Notes under the pieces: model-generated | The model's input: the letters and a program-made list of their open reading frames with translations, nothing else | Databases searched by the model: none | What the model was told of the DNA's origin: nothing | Assembly (NCBI GenBank): GCA_036676295.1 | Contig: JAKFDE010000027.1 | Span: 248,001-312,000, forward strand | From: UBA4416 sp036676295 | GTDB taxonomy: Bacteria; Bacteroidota; Bacteroidia; B-17B0; Aurantibacillaceae | Direction of reading: 5' to 3' | Length of the DNA: 64,000 nucleotides | In this document: in pieces, positions 49,530-60,100 of the stretch | How positions within the stretch are numbered: the first letter of the stretch is position 1 | Layout of the letters: every line of letters starts with the position of its first letter | Program-made: the position numbers and the translations under genes

Positions 49530-50516
49530 TTAAATTTTTAATTTTTGTCCGGGGCGCAAAACCTTAGTTTGCTTAATTCCATTTTTTTTGCAAATAGCTT
49601 TAATGGTAGTATGATTACGAGCTGCAATTCTGCCTAAAGTATCTCCACTACGTACTTTATATACTTTACCTTTTACGTTACCTTTAGCACCGTTAGCAGC
49701 ACGTGCATGATTTAAATCTTTTTTATGACGGCTATGTAATGCTCTTAGATCGTATTTATTCTCTACATCTGATTTAGTAATTAAACACTCATTCTTTTTC
49801 AAACATCCACGAGAAAAATCAATAAAATCTTCCGTATCAATTGCCTGACCTAAATAACGCATTTCAAAATGCAAATGCGAACCGTAAGAATGACCGGTAT
49901 TCCCACCTAAACCTAATTGTTGACCTGCTTCAATTTTTTGTCCAGGCTCAACTAGTATTTTTGATAAATGTGCGTAAACAGTTTCTAAACCATTATTATG
50001 ACGAATGATCACTACATTGCCATAACTTCTGTTTAATTTAGCAATACGAACCATCCCATCAAATGCAGCTACAACGGTATCTCCCGTTTCCAGGTCGATA
50101 TCCGTTCCATAATGTGGTCTTCTTTTTCTCCAACCAAATTCAGATGTTACATTACCTCTAAATGGTAACACAAAACCACAATCTGTGGGTTCTGTTAATC
50201 TTACTAAAGCAGAATCTTGTTTAAAGCATTGTGCAAAAGAATATGGATGGATAACTGTGGTATCCCAGGAAGAATATAAATCATTTGAAGGGAAAGCTAA
50301 TAAAGAATCAACTTCTTCAACATCGTCACCGTCTTCTTCTGTATAATTTGTTAAATTTAATACAGTTGCATTAATTGGCACTTTTGTTGTATCGTCTCTT
50401 TTGGCAGCTTTCTTTTTGCCATCATCTTTTATAGGTTTTTCATCAGGTGTAAACGCACTTAATGCCAATGATGTTACCATCATGAACATTACAGCCGTTA
50501 TTTTTTGAATTTTCAC
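49530..50516 (-). CDS. M23-family peptidase with LysM domain
   Basis: 328 residues with a signal peptide (MKIQKITAVMFMMVTSLALS). An acidic, low-complexity linker follows (about 25-80). The zinc-dependent endopeptidase domain (about 120-235) has RPHYGTDIDLETGD and GHSYGSHLHFEM with the expected His and Asp ligands. The LysM repeat (KVYKVRSGDTLGRIAARNH to the end; about 284-328) anchors it to peptidoglycan. The likely role is cell-wall peptide cross-link cleavage during growth. It is single-gene, with a terminator and an inverted repeat (CCCG-N8-CGGG type) upstream of the start. Confidence 0.9.
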   Translation of the reverse strand: MKIQKITAVMFMMVTSLALSAFTPDEKPIKDDGKKKAAKRDDTTKVPINATVLNLTNYTEEDGDDVEEVDSLLAFPSNDLYSSWDTTVIHPYSFAQCFKQDSALVRLTEPTDCGFVLPFRGNVTSEFGWRKRRPHYGTDIDLETGDTVVAAFDGMVRIAKLNRSYGNVVIIRHNNGLETVYAHLSKILVEPGQKIEAGQQLGLGGNTGHSYGSHLHFEMRYLGQAIDTEDFIDFSRGCLKKNECLITKSDVENKYDLRALHSRHKKDLNHARAANGAKGNVKGKVYKVRSGDTLGRIAARNHTTIKAICKKNGIKQTKVLRPGQKLKI

Positions 50517-50713
50517 CTGTTTTAAATCTAACTATTATTTCCCGTAAATTTATCGGGTTTTACAAATATGTTGTTTTTTTTCATAAAAGCAAGTGTTAAA
50601 TGACGTTAACACTATTCAAGTTATTAACAATTTTGGTCGACGAATTTTGAATTTATTTTGTAGTTAACTGATTTTCAGTTAGTTGAAAATGCATTAAAAA
50701 ATCAAAAGGTTAA

Positions 50714-51169
50714 CTAAATTAAGTCTGAATAATTTGGAATATTTTTTATGATCCGGGGATTTTCTTGTCTTAAATCGATGAAAATATGACTTAATCCATT
50801 GCTTAAAAAGATAAAAGGAACTTTTAATTCTAAATTATAACGTAAAGCTTGATTAATGGTTAATTGATCGATTTCTACTTCGGGAGCTTTACATTCAATA
50901 ATTAATAAGGCCTCTAATTTAGAATTAAACACAACCAGATCAGTTCGGCGTTTGGTTTGATTTAACAACAATTGTTTTTCAACCGAGATCATCGAAAGAG
51001 GAACTTCTTTTTCGGATACCAAGTAGTGAATAATATGTTGTCTTACCCATTCTTCGGGCGTTAGATCAACAAATTTTTTACGGATGATATCAAAAACCTG
51101 TAAAGTTCCTTTGGCGTTTTTCTTGAAACGAACCTCAATGTTTGGGAAATTTAGTATCGGTAATGCCAC
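50714..51169 (-). CDS. Stand-alone HsdR N-terminal-like PD-(D/E)xK nuclease-fold protein
   Basis: 151 residues, equivalent only to the N-terminal HSDR_N domain of type I restriction R subunits. KRRTDLVVFNSKLEALLIIE followed by CKAP supplies the Asp and Glu-x-Lys of the nuclease fold. There is no helicase domain and no HsdM or HsdS gene nearby, so it is not a restriction enzyme. Such short versions are frequent in Bacteroidota genomes and their role is unknown. Divergent from the AMP nucleosidase gene with a 35-bp gap. Confidence 0.85.
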   Translation of the reverse strand: MALPILNFPNIEVRFKKNAKGTLQVFDIIRKKFVDLTPEEWVRQHIIHYLVSEKEVPLSMISVEKQLLLNQTKRRTDLVVFNSKLEALLIIECKAPEVEIDQLTINQALRYNLELKVPFIFLSNGLSHIFIDLRQENPRIIKNIPNYSDLI

Positions 51170-51177
51170 AATAATCT

Positions 51178-51185
51178 TATCTTTG
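51178..51185 (+). promoter_or_regulatory. Candidate -7 element TATCTTTG for the AMP nucleosidase gene
   Basis: TATCTTTG matches TAnnTTTG and lies 20 bp before the ATG at 51205. It overlaps the upstream region of the divergent HsdR-N-like gene. Confidence 0.45.
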
Positions 51186-51204
51186 ATAAAGATATAATTT
51201 ATAT

Positions 51205-51975
51205 ATGAAGACGAAGGAAGAAATTGTAAATAACTGGTTACCCAGATACACAGGAAAAAAATTAGAAGACTTTGGAAATTACATATTACTAACCAATTTT
51301 GGTGGTTACGTAAAAATGTTTGCCGATTGGAATAATGTAGAAGTTGAAGGTTTAGACAGACCGATGCAAAGTGCCACTCATGGCGGTATTACAATTATCA
51401 ACTTCAGTATGGGTAGTGCCATGGCTGCTACTATTATGGACCTTCTAACAGCTATTAACCCAAAAGCTGTTTTATTTTTAGGTAAATGCGGCGGCTTAAA
51501 AAAGAAAAACCAAATAGGTGATCTGATCTTACCAATTGCTGCCATCAGAGGCGAAGGAACAAGTAACGATTATTTGCCCAATGAAGTTCCTGCTTTACCT
51601 TCATTTAACTTGCAAAAAGCCATTTCATATACTATTCGTGTAGCTAACCGCGATTACTGGACAGGGACTGTTTACACAACTAACCGAAGAGTTTGGGAAC
51701 ATGATGAGAAATTTAAAGAGTATTTAAGAATTATCAGAGCAATGGCTATTGATATGGAAACGGCAACTATTTTTAGTGTAGGTTTTCATAACGAAATTCC
51801 GGTTGGTGCATTATTGTTAGTGAGTGATCAGCCGATGATTCCGGAAGGTGTTAAAACAGAAGAAAGCGATAAAAAAGTAACGACTGATTTTGTTAATGAT
51901 CATCTAAGAATCGGGATCGATTCTTTAAAAGAATTACAAAAAGCAGGTATTTCTGTAAAACACTTGAGATTTTAA
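51205..51975 (+). CDS. amn: AMP nucleosidase
   Basis: 256 residues. Cleaves AMP to adenine and ribose 5-phosphate. The nucleoside-phosphorylase/nucleosidase fold is seen in THGGITIINFSMGSAMAATI, FLGKCGGLKKKNQIGDLILP, AIDMETATIFSVGF and LLVSDQPMIPEGVKTEESD. The size is that of the short Bacteroidota form, which lacks the extra N-terminal domain of E. coli Amn (about 480 residues). It is convergent with the barrel-like gene that follows. Confidence 0.9.
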   Translation: MKTKEEIVNNWLPRYTGKKLEDFGNYILLTNFGGYVKMFADWNNVEVEGLDRPMQSATHGGITIINFSMGSAMAATIMDLLTAINPKAVLFLGKCGGLKKKNQIGDLILPIAAIRGEGTSNDYLPNEVPALPSFNLQKAISYTIRVANRDYWTGTVYTTNRRVWEHDEKFKEYLRIIRAMAIDMETATIFSVGFHNEIPVGALLLVSDQPMIPEGVKTEESDKKVTTDFVNDHLRIGIDSLKELQKAGISVKHLRF

Positions 51976-51988
51976 TTACTTCTTTTTC

Positions 51989-53038
51989 TTAAAACCTCTT
52001 ATACATTTTAGATTCCTGAAATTTCTTATAAAGTTTGGGTGTTTTTACTTTAAATCTATATCCAAGAGAAAAGTTAAAAGCATAATACTTGGATAGATAT
52101 TCCATTGAATTACTATTATACCAACTGAAATCGGAAGTAGAGCTAAACAACACAAAAAATTTCTTGAAATTTAAGCCTACCGAACCCCTGATATCGCCAG
52201 AAATAGAAGTATAAAATAAATTGCTGGATGACTTAGGTTCTAAATAATGGTAAGTTCTCCATTGTTGTTCAGGCCCAATGATCAAGGTTAAATTCATAAA
52301 AAGCGCCTTCCAGATCACAAGATTAAAACTTCCACCACCATATACCGAAAAGGCAAATACATTTAAACCATTAACGGATTGATGGCCGTCGTAGTAATTT
52401 CTGATGGCCAGTGGTACAAACGAACTATCTGAATTTAAACGGTTGTAATAAATGTTGGCAGATAATACAAAACTAAAAGCAGAACATAATTGACGAGAAC
52501 AACAGGAGTAACCTGATTTAAATGCAAACTTATTGGCATTGGTGAAAAATAAAAATTTAGTTTTATAAGCTTCTGATCTCAACGACGGAGATTGATTATA
52601 AATGCCGGTTCGTTGAAAACTGGTATCATACTTTGCAGTATTCTTATCATAAAAACCTCTGTAACGTCTATAACTATTTTCAAGGATCCAACGGTTACCA
52701 CCAATATTTAATGATAGATTGGTGTATTTAGTATCTCCCTTTTTTAATTGATTTTCGGGTGGTTTACTTTTAAAACCAACCATGATATTTATCTTATCAT
52801 AATTTATTTCTATACCCGAAATATAATTTGACTCAGCTACATAGGCTATTTTTGAAGCGCCTATACTATCTTTCATTAATTTTTGTGAAATGTCCATTCC
52901 ATAATTTCGATAAGATTGAAATACAGAAATGATTAACCGATCATTGTATTTACAATAATAAGTAGAGTCCCAGGTCTTTTGAGCAAAAAGAGAAGAGGCA
53001 ACATGAAAAAATAAAACAATAAACAGCTTAAACTTCAT
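51989..53038 (-). CDS. DUF4421-like outer-membrane beta-barrel protein
   Basis: 349 residues with signal peptide MKFKLFIVLFFHVASSLFAQ. The mature protein is made of alternating amphipathic strands separated by turns (SLNIGGNRWILENSYRRY, SFVLSANIYYNRLNSDS, YYAFNFSLGYRFKV), as in DUF4421 barrels. Two adjacent Cys (YSCCSRQLCS) may form a loop disulphide. It ends in a basic tail rather than the usual aromatic residue. No function is assigned. Confidence 0.7.
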   Translation of the reverse strand: MKFKLFIVLFFHVASSLFAQKTWDSTYYCKYNDRLIISVFQSYRNYGMDISQKLMKDSIGASKIAYVAESNYISGIEINYDKINIMVGFKSKPPENQLKKGDTKYTNLSLNIGGNRWILENSYRRYRGFYDKNTAKYDTSFQRTGIYNQSPSLRSEAYKTKFLFFTNANKFAFKSGYSCCSRQLCSAFSFVLSANIYYNRLNSDSSFVPLAIRNYYDGHQSVNGLNVFAFSVYGGGSFNLVIWKALFMNLTLIIGPEQQWRTYHYLEPKSSSNLFYTSISGDIRGSVGLNFKKFFVLFSSTSDFSWYNSNSMEYLSKYYAFNFSLGYRFKVKTPKLYKKFQESKMYKRF

Positions 53039-53057
53039 TTAACTACAAAATAAATAA

Positions 53058-53065
53058 TAATTTTG
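53058..53065 (+). promoter_or_regulatory. Candidate -7 element TAATTTTG for the MscS gene
   Basis: TAATTTTG fits TAnnTTTG, 20 bp before the ATG at 53086. No TTTG at the 19-base spacing. Confidence 0.4.
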
Positions 53066-53085
53066 ATTCACTAAAATAAACAATT

Positions 53086-53892
53086 ATGGAAACTTATAAC
53101 CTGAATTTAGACAAACATATTGAACATATTATTTCTTGGTTAATAGAATACACCCCAAGGGTTATTGGCGCTGCTTTAGTTTTAATTATTGGTTTATGGC
53201 TCATTAAACGTTTATCAAAATTTGCTGTAAAAGGAATGGAACAAAGAGACCTGGATGTTTCTTTGAGGACTTTTTTACGAAGTTTGATTTCCGTGGGGTT
53301 AAAAGTGGTGTTAATTGTTACGGTAGCAGGTATGATTGGTATTGGCACCACTTCGTTTGTAACCATTTTAGGTGCTGCCGGATTAGCAGTTGGTTTAGCA
53401 CTGCAAGGTTCATTATCTAATTTTGCGGGAGGGGTTTTAATTTTAATTTTCAAACCTTATCGCGTTGGTGATGCGGTTGATGTATTAGGACAATCAGGCA
53501 CTGTTAAAGAAATTCAAATCTTTAATACCATTTTATTAACCTCTGATTTGAGAACCGTTATTTTACCTAACGGTGCCGTATCAAACGGTACTATCGTTAA
53601 TAATACCAAGCAAGGTGTTTTAAGAGGAGATGTTCAGGTTACGATCTCTGCCATTCACGATATTGATCTGGTAAAAAAATTATTAATTGATGATTTATTA
53701 AAACAAGAAAACATTTTAAAAAATCCTATTCCTGAAATTACAGCTGTTAAAATTATTGATGGTGGAGTTACCTTATCAATTAAAGCTTACGGTTTATCAG
53801 AACATTATTCTTCCATCAATTCTGATGTGGTGGAAATTGCTAAAAAAGTATTTGAAAAAAATTCTATTTTCCCTCCGCCTGCAAAAAAATAA
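53086..53892 (+). CDS. Small-conductance mechanosensitive channel, MscS family
   Basis: 268 residues, close to E. coli MscS (286). Three helices (VIGAALVLIIGLWLIKRL, SVGLKVVLIVTVAGMIGIG and the pore helix) are followed by the hallmark Gly/Ala-packed pore helix GAAGLAVGLALQGSLSNFAGG and the kink-and-vestibule segment KPYRVGDAVDV, then VILPNGAVSNGTIVNN of the beta domain. It releases solutes on hypo-osmotic shock. It is monocistronic and convergent with the large propeller sensor gene. Confidence 0.95.
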   Translation: METYNLNLDKHIEHIISWLIEYTPRVIGAALVLIIGLWLIKRLSKFAVKGMEQRDLDVSLRTFLRSLISVGLKVVLIVTVAGMIGIGTTSFVTILGAAGLAVGLALQGSLSNFAGGVLILIFKPYRVGDAVDVLGQSGTVKEIQIFNTILLTSDLRTVILPNGAVSNGTIVNNTKQGVLRGDVQVTISAIHDIDLVKKLLIDDLLKQENILKNPIPEITAVKIIDGGVTLSIKAYGLSEHYSSINSDVVEIAKKVFEKNSIFPPPAKK

Positions 53893-53935
53893 TTTATCAA
53901 TCAAAGCAACTATTTCAAAAAAGAATTACACTAAC

Positions 53936-56900
53936 TTATATCAAGGGCGTTATTCCAACAACTAAAATATCATCAACCTGACTATAAGTGTTTGCCATCC
54001 AGTTGATGATTTTTTCGTCTAATTTTTGTTGTTGTTGAAACATCGAAAGATGAGATATTTGTAATAAAAATTCTTTTAAATTTTTAGTCATTAATTTTTT
54101 TCCTTTTTCTCCACCAAATTGATCTGCATAACCATCAGTGGTCATATAAAATTGATCTTTTGGTTTTAGTTCGATAAGCGTTTCCTCAAAAACAGTCTCA
54201 GAATCCGTAAACCCTCCAATGGCTCTTTTAGTTGGCTTATATTCGATCAATGCGGCATCTCTGATCAATAATAGCTCTCTATTTGCTCCTGAATAGGTTA
54301 ATGTTTTATTGCCTGTATCAATCACACAAACAGACATATCCATACCATCGCGAGACTCTGACGTGTTTTGTTTTAGTACTTTAAAAATACTCTTATTCAG
54401 GTTTGATAAAATAGCTGAAGGACTTGTTATTTTTTTTGTCAAAATAATTTCATTCAGTAAAGAGTTTCCTATCATACTCATAAATGCTCCCGGAACTCCA
54501 TGACCTGTACAATCTACCGTTGCAAAAATAAGTTTGTCATCTACTTTATTAAACCAATAAAAATCACCGCTCACTACATCTCTAGGCTTGTATAAAATAA
54601 AACTGTTTGGCAACTGTTCCTTTATTACACTAATATCAGGTAGTATAGAACTTTGAATACGTTCGGCATAATTAATACTATCTTTTATTTCTTCAATAGC
54701 GATATTCAAATTGCTATTGGCGCTTTTCAATTCAGAGGTTCGTTCGGCAACTTTTGTTTCAAGTACTTGTTTTTCTTTAATTAGTTTTTGAGTTCTGTAT
54801 TTTATAAATAAAATAATACTTGCTGTAAGTGTGATGATCGACAATACAAAGAACCACCAACGTTTATAAAAAGGGGCTGTGATCTCAAAAGCATACTCAA
54901 CAATATCACTTTCGATCCCATATTTATTGATCGCTTTTAATTTAAATGTGTATTTACCATGCGGAAGGTTCGTAAATACAGCTTCATTATTGGTTTGTAC
55001 CGGCGACCAATCTTCATCATATCCCTCTAAATAATATACATAGTTAAAGGTTTGAGATGAAAGAGCATTAAATTTAAATGTCAAATCATTTTGCTTGTAA
55101 TTAAAAATTGGGTTTACCGGCAAATTTAATTTTGACAAAGAGGCATATTTGATCTTCGTACTATCAATTTTATCATACTTCAGGATCAATTCATCAATAA
55201 CTAATTTAGGTTTTTCATTACTGATAATATCTTCTTTAGCATTAAAAGAAACTAAACCTGTACTGCTTCCAAAATAAATTAATCCATTGTGTTCAATTAC
55301 TGCGTTTTGCTCTATTTCAGTAGATTTTAAACCATCCTCATCGGTGTAAACTTTTATAGACTTAATTAAACTTTCTGAAAAAGTAACCTTGTTTATCCCC
55401 AGGTCAGTGCCTAACCACAATTCATTTTTTCCTGAACTATGAATGGCATTGATAGAATTACTTAACAAACCATCTTTTTTATTGAAATTTTTAAACTGAT
55501 TATTTTTATATAAGAATAAACCTTCATCAATAGAACCAATCACGATATTGGAATTAAGTTCATTAATAGAAAACACATTTGTACTTGAATAACCATCTTG
55601 TTTAGTGAATACTTTAAGCGAATTAGTTGCAGTATTTAACCTCATAACCCCTAACCCAACTGTACCAATCCATAGATCGTCTCCTTTTACATAAATACAT
55701 AATACATCATTTGTGGGAAGAATCTTGCTCTCTGTATTAAATAACGTTGCTTCTGTTTCGCTTAATTTAACGATGCCTGTACCATATAAACTGAGCCAAA
55801 TACTATTGTTCGTTTGTTGTTTTTTTATACAGGTGATGATAGTTTTAAGCTCAACGTTATTTACTTTATCAATATGTTTACTTAATACAAACGTGTTTTT
55901 AGATCCTTCAGATAATATAAATAAACCTTTACTTTCTGTGCCAACATACAATGTTTTATTATCATAATAAAGAGCAGTAATTAAAGTGCCAGTTAATTCT
56001 TTTGGTATTGTAACTTTCTGTATGGTACTATCACCAAAATAATTTAATCCATTTGTAGTACTAATTAAAAAACCATTTGTCTTTTTACAAAAAGCGATAA
56101 CTCTATTATCTAATAACCCATGATCAACTGTATAAACAGATAAAGCTTCGTTTGTTAATTTATAAACGCCATCTGTAAAACAAGAAACCCAGATATTTCC
56201 TTCATAATCACATAAAACAGAAGGAATATCAATAACAGTTAATCCATTGCTTTTATTAAAGAATTTGAAGGACAGATCTTTATTTACTTTCAAAAGACCA
56301 TGTTCGGTTGCGCACCAAATATTGTGTTGTTTGTCCTCAATGATTTTCGATATATAATCTGTATTAATTAAAGGGATGTTTAATTGCTTAAATGTATTAT
56401 TCTCGATATAAAAAATGCCTTTGCCGGGAGTACCAACCCAAATCTTCCCATCATTACTTTCAAAAAAGCAAAAAGCTGATGCTGAATTAAAATTTTTTGT
56501 TTCCTTAATTACCGTAAACGATTTTCCATTATACAAATTAATACCGCCTTTACTTGTACCGATCCAATACTTTTTATTTTTATCCTTAAAAACAGTGAAA
56601 ACCTTATCTGAACTTAAACCATTTGAGGTATTGATATACGAGAATTTATTGTTTTCTAAAACGGCTATGCCTCCTCCAAATGTTGAGATCCACACTTTAT
56701 TATCATCGCATAAAACATGAAATACCTTATTTTCCTTCAACCCATTTTGAGTTGTGTAATTTGTAAAAGTACGTCTGTCGTATTTAGAGACGCCATCTAC
56801 GGTAGCGATCCAGATATTCCTGTCTTTATCTTCTGTAATAAATGTAACATCATTCCCTACTAATCCATCCTGTTTAGAATAGTTAGTGAAAATCTTACCA

Positions 56901-57088
56901 TCAAATTTACTAATACCGCCACCCTGTGTTGCAAACCAAATGTATCCGTATGTATCCTGAAAAATACATTTAACACTTGAGTTGGCTAAACCTTGTTTTT
57001 GTCCATAATGCTTAAAATTGAAATGCTGTGCATTAGAATTAAACACAACAAAACAACAAATACATATTAGAACAATTTTTTTTACCAT
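53936..57088 (-). CDS. Two-component-propeller, membrane-anchored SpoIIE phosphatase sensor
   Basis: 1050 residues. A signal peptide is followed by repeated propeller blades of the Reg_prop type (GQKQGLANSSVKCIFQDTYG, IWFATQGGGISKFDG, and many W.GT.GGG.. blades; about 25-620), a Y_Y_Y domain (FKFNALSSQTFNYVYYLEGYDEDW; about 680-750), one transmembrane helix (RWWFFVLSIITLTASIILFI; about 765-785), a coiled coil and a C-terminal SpoIIE/PP2C domain with TVDCTGHGVPGAFMSM, GMDMSVCVID, MTTDGYADQFGG and QVDDILVVG. The layout matches hybrid two-component sensors, but a phosphatase replaces the kinase. The periplasmic part probably binds a glycan or peptide. The target is unknown. Confidence 0.92.
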   Translation of the reverse strand: MVKKIVLICICCFVVFNSNAQHFNFKHYGQKQGLANSSVKCIFQDTYGYIWFATQGGGISKFDGKIFTNYSKQDGLVGNDVTFITEDKDRNIWIATVDGVSKYDRRTFTNYTTQNGLKENKVFHVLCDDNKVWISTFGGGIAVLENNKFSYINTSNGLSSDKVFTVFKDKNKKYWIGTSKGGINLYNGKSFTVIKETKNFNSASAFCFFESNDGKIWVGTPGKGIFYIENNTFKQLNIPLINTDYISKIIEDKQHNIWCATEHGLLKVNKDLSFKFFNKSNGLTVIDIPSVLCDYEGNIWVSCFTDGVYKLTNEALSVYTVDHGLLDNRVIAFCKKTNGFLISTTNGLNYFGDSTIQKVTIPKELTGTLITALYYDNKTLYVGTESKGLFILSEGSKNTFVLSKHIDKVNNVELKTIITCIKKQQTNNSIWLSLYGTGIVKLSETEATLFNTESKILPTNDVLCIYVKGDDLWIGTVGLGVMRLNTATNSLKVFTKQDGYSSTNVFSINELNSNIVIGSIDEGLFLYKNNQFKNFNKKDGLLSNSINAIHSSGKNELWLGTDLGINKVTFSESLIKSIKVYTDEDGLKSTEIEQNAVIEHNGLIYFGSSTGLVSFNAKEDIISNEKPKLVIDELILKYDKIDSTKIKYASLSKLNLPVNPIFNYKQNDLTFKFNALSSQTFNYVYYLEGYDEDWSPVQTNNEAVFTNLPHGKYTFKLKAINKYGIESDIVEYAFEITAPFYKRWWFFVLSIITLTASIILFIKYRTQKLIKEKQVLETKVAERTSELKSANSNLNIAIEEIKDSINYAERIQSSILPDISVIKEQLPNSFILYKPRDVVSGDFYWFNKVDDKLIFATVDCTGHGVPGAFMSMIGNSLLNEIILTKKITSPSAILSNLNKSIFKVLKQNTSESRDGMDMSVCVIDTGNKTLTYSGANRELLLIRDAALIEYKPTKRAIGGFTDSETVFEETLIELKPKDQFYMTTDGYADQFGGEKGKKLMTKNLKEFLLQISHLSMFQQQQKLDEKIINWMANTYSQVDDILVVGITPLI

Positions 57089-57110
57089 TGCAGTTTATAA
57101 AAATAATAAA

Positions 57111-57140
57111 AAAAGGCTGCCTTATGTTAGACAGCCTTTA
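57111..57140 (-). terminator. Terminator of the T9SS-sorted protein gene or upstream attenuator
   Basis: AAAGGCTG and CAGCCTTT form an eight-base stem with a 12-base loop. On the minus strand a T-run follows. It lies between the stop of the large secreted protein gene (57158) and the start of the propeller sensor gene (57088), so it probably separates their expression. Confidence 0.75.
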
Positions 57141-57157
57141 ATTTTTAAAGATATTTT

Positions 57158-60100
57158 TTATAGTTTAGTAACACGTTTTGTAACAGAACCAAAAGATGTT
57201 TTAATCGTTACATAATAGATCCCTGAACTTAAATCTCTAATATCAATAACAGCTTTGTCTGAATAAGACAAGTGAGTTGTTTTCAATTTACTTCCAAGTT
57301 GATTGTATATCTCAACATCAACTTTTTCTAATGCAGCTTTCATTTCTACTTCAAATACATCCATTGTAGGATTTGGATATAATACAATAGAATTTAATAA
57401 CTCATTTTGTTCTTGAATAGAAGCCGGAGTGATTAATACAAAATCTTTGGTATTTGATTTAGTAGTATTAACAACGCTTTGAGCAACTTTAGCAGTAGGA
57501 TCGCATGATTGACTCCAAACAACATCTACTCTATATTGTAAACTAATGGCGCCGACAGGAATTCCCAAATCAGTAAAACTTGTTGCATTTGGTGCCAGGT
57601 TATTAATTAACACCACCCAGTTTCCTGAATTATTCGTATCTCTTAAAACCCTGTAATTATTTACAGAAGCGCCAGAGTATAAATTCCAACTTAGATCTGT
57701 TTTTTGAGGTGACGGTGAATAAATACTTTGTAAATGGATTGTTTGGTGTTCCAAACTTTTAGGGCCTTCATTACCACAAAAATCAACTGCCGCCACTTTA
57801 TAGGTATAGCTTGTCACATTAGGGTTTGCAGTTGTATCAATTATTCTGCTTAAATCAGCAAAATCAACTGTTCCTATCAATGTATCTAAAACAGCTGTTT
57901 GTACACGGTACACTCTAAAGCTATCTATATTTGAAGCTCCATTTTTTTGCCAGATCACTTCATTGTATATCGATGAACTATCTACTGTTACTACACAAAT
58001 TTGTTGTGTTGGTAATCCTGTAATATTTACGGCCAATACACTTGATGTATCTCCATCACCGCAAGCATTTTTAGCAACTACTTTTATGTTACCGTTTACA
58101 GCATTTAATGTTGCATCTAAGAAAATTGAATTGCTTGTTCCGCCACTAACAACGTTATATCCTACCGGATAAACCCATGCATATGAAGTAGCATTTGTAA
58201 CAGGTGTTATTGAATAATTAATGTTTGTAGATAACGGACACACAAAATTAGAGGTTGAACCTGTAATAGAGCCTGCCGATGAAGGTAAAGGATTTACAGT
58301 GATAGATTTGTTTTTTGTTGCTCCATCACCGCAACCATTAGTCCCATATACACTAATTGATCCTGAGGTTGCAGTATTATCATAATCTACAGTAATTGTT
58401 CTTGTGTTTAATCCTCCAACTATATTAGCACCAGATGGAGTTGACCAAGTATATGACAATCCATTATTAAGGTTATTAGCTACATAAACAACACCGCTCA
58501 CCCCTTGACACACAGTGTTGGTACCGGAAATAGTAGAAGCTTGTGTTGGAAGCGGATTTACTGTTACGCTTAACGTTGTGATTGAACTTGAACCACAAGA
58601 GTTATTTGCTGAAACCCCAATATTTCCGCTGGTTGCTGTTGTAGAAAAATTTGCAGTTATCGCATTAGTATTAGTTCCTGTATTTTGATCTACGCCTGTT
58701 GGAAATGACCAGGTGTAATCTGTAGCATTGGCAACAGTATTAATAAAATAAGGTTCTGCATCTTTACCTTGGCAAACTGTTGTATTACCAAAAATAGTAA
58801 CCGGTGCCGTTGGAGCTGTAATAACATTTATGTAAGATGTTTTTATTTCAGTATCGGGTCCACCTGCACTTGTAATTGATAAAGTCACTGTTTTTGGCCC
58901 AACTGTTGAATAAGTTACCGAAACAGATCCTGATGATGTGGAAACTGATGGCGTAGCACCGGCACCGAAGTTCCATGAAGAGGACGTTGCTCCTACCGAA
59001 GTATTATAAAAAATAACAGGTGTACCAACACAAGGAGAAGTATTACCGGCTAAGAAATCAGCATTTGGATTACAACTAGGAGAACCAAATATGTTTGTAA
59101 CAACAACGGTAGATGAACTTACAGGACATACACCATTTGAAATACTCCATACAGAAGTTACTGTTTGATTATTGACTACTTGAAGATTTGCATTTGGCGT
59201 TGTTGTAGAAGAAATATTTGATAAACCAGAACTGCAATACGACCAAGTCCCTGTACCGATGCTTGGTGTATTTGCAGCTAAAGCAGTAAGATTATTACAG
59301 ATCTGTTGATTTGGACCAGCAGCAGAAACTGTTGGCAGATTATCAAAATTAACTAGTAATGAAGAATTTGCTCCTGTACCACAACCATTTGTATTACTTC
59401 CGTATACCTGAAAATTATAAGTATTTGCAGTAATGCTAAAGTCTACAGTAATAGAGTTAGTATTTGCTCCGGCAGTAACAGTCGAATTAGGAGGTAAACT
59501 CCAGTTATAACTGGTTGCATTTGCAATAGTTGGTACAGTAAAAACAACACCGTTTTTCACTTTACATAAAGTTGTTGTAGCAGTAGTAATTGCACCAGCT
59601 GCAGCTGGTTTACCTAACACCGTTACGGTATATGTTTGAAGCGTTGAACTGTTATTAGGTCCTCCATCGTTTGCGTAAACAGATATAACCGCTGTACCTG
59701 ATTGTCCGGCATTTGGTTTAAATGTTAAAGTTCCTGTTGTGTTTGGGTGTGTGTAATTAACAGTAGGATTTGGGATTAAAGTAGTATTACTTGAATAGGC
59801 ATTTATAGAAACGGTTTGAGTTTCTGCACTACTTCCATCTCCAATACCTGATAAGTTAACTGTTGTTGTTGTAGCTATATCCTGACACATCGTATAGCTT
59901 GTAATTGCCGATAAAGTGGGCGGTGTATTGTAAGTAGAAAAATACACATAATCGTAACTGTTATAATAATTATAACTATTATTGGTTGAAGTTCCTGTTC
60001 CATTATAAGAATAAACTAAACCATAATAGCTTGTTGCGGGAGCTAAGTTCGAAATGTTTACTGTATTATTCGCCGAGTTGCTATATACAGCATAATTGTA

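Noticed and set aside
50714..51169. A type I restriction-modification system
   Set aside because: Only the HsdR N-terminal domain is present; helicase, HsdM and HsdS genes are missing on both sides.
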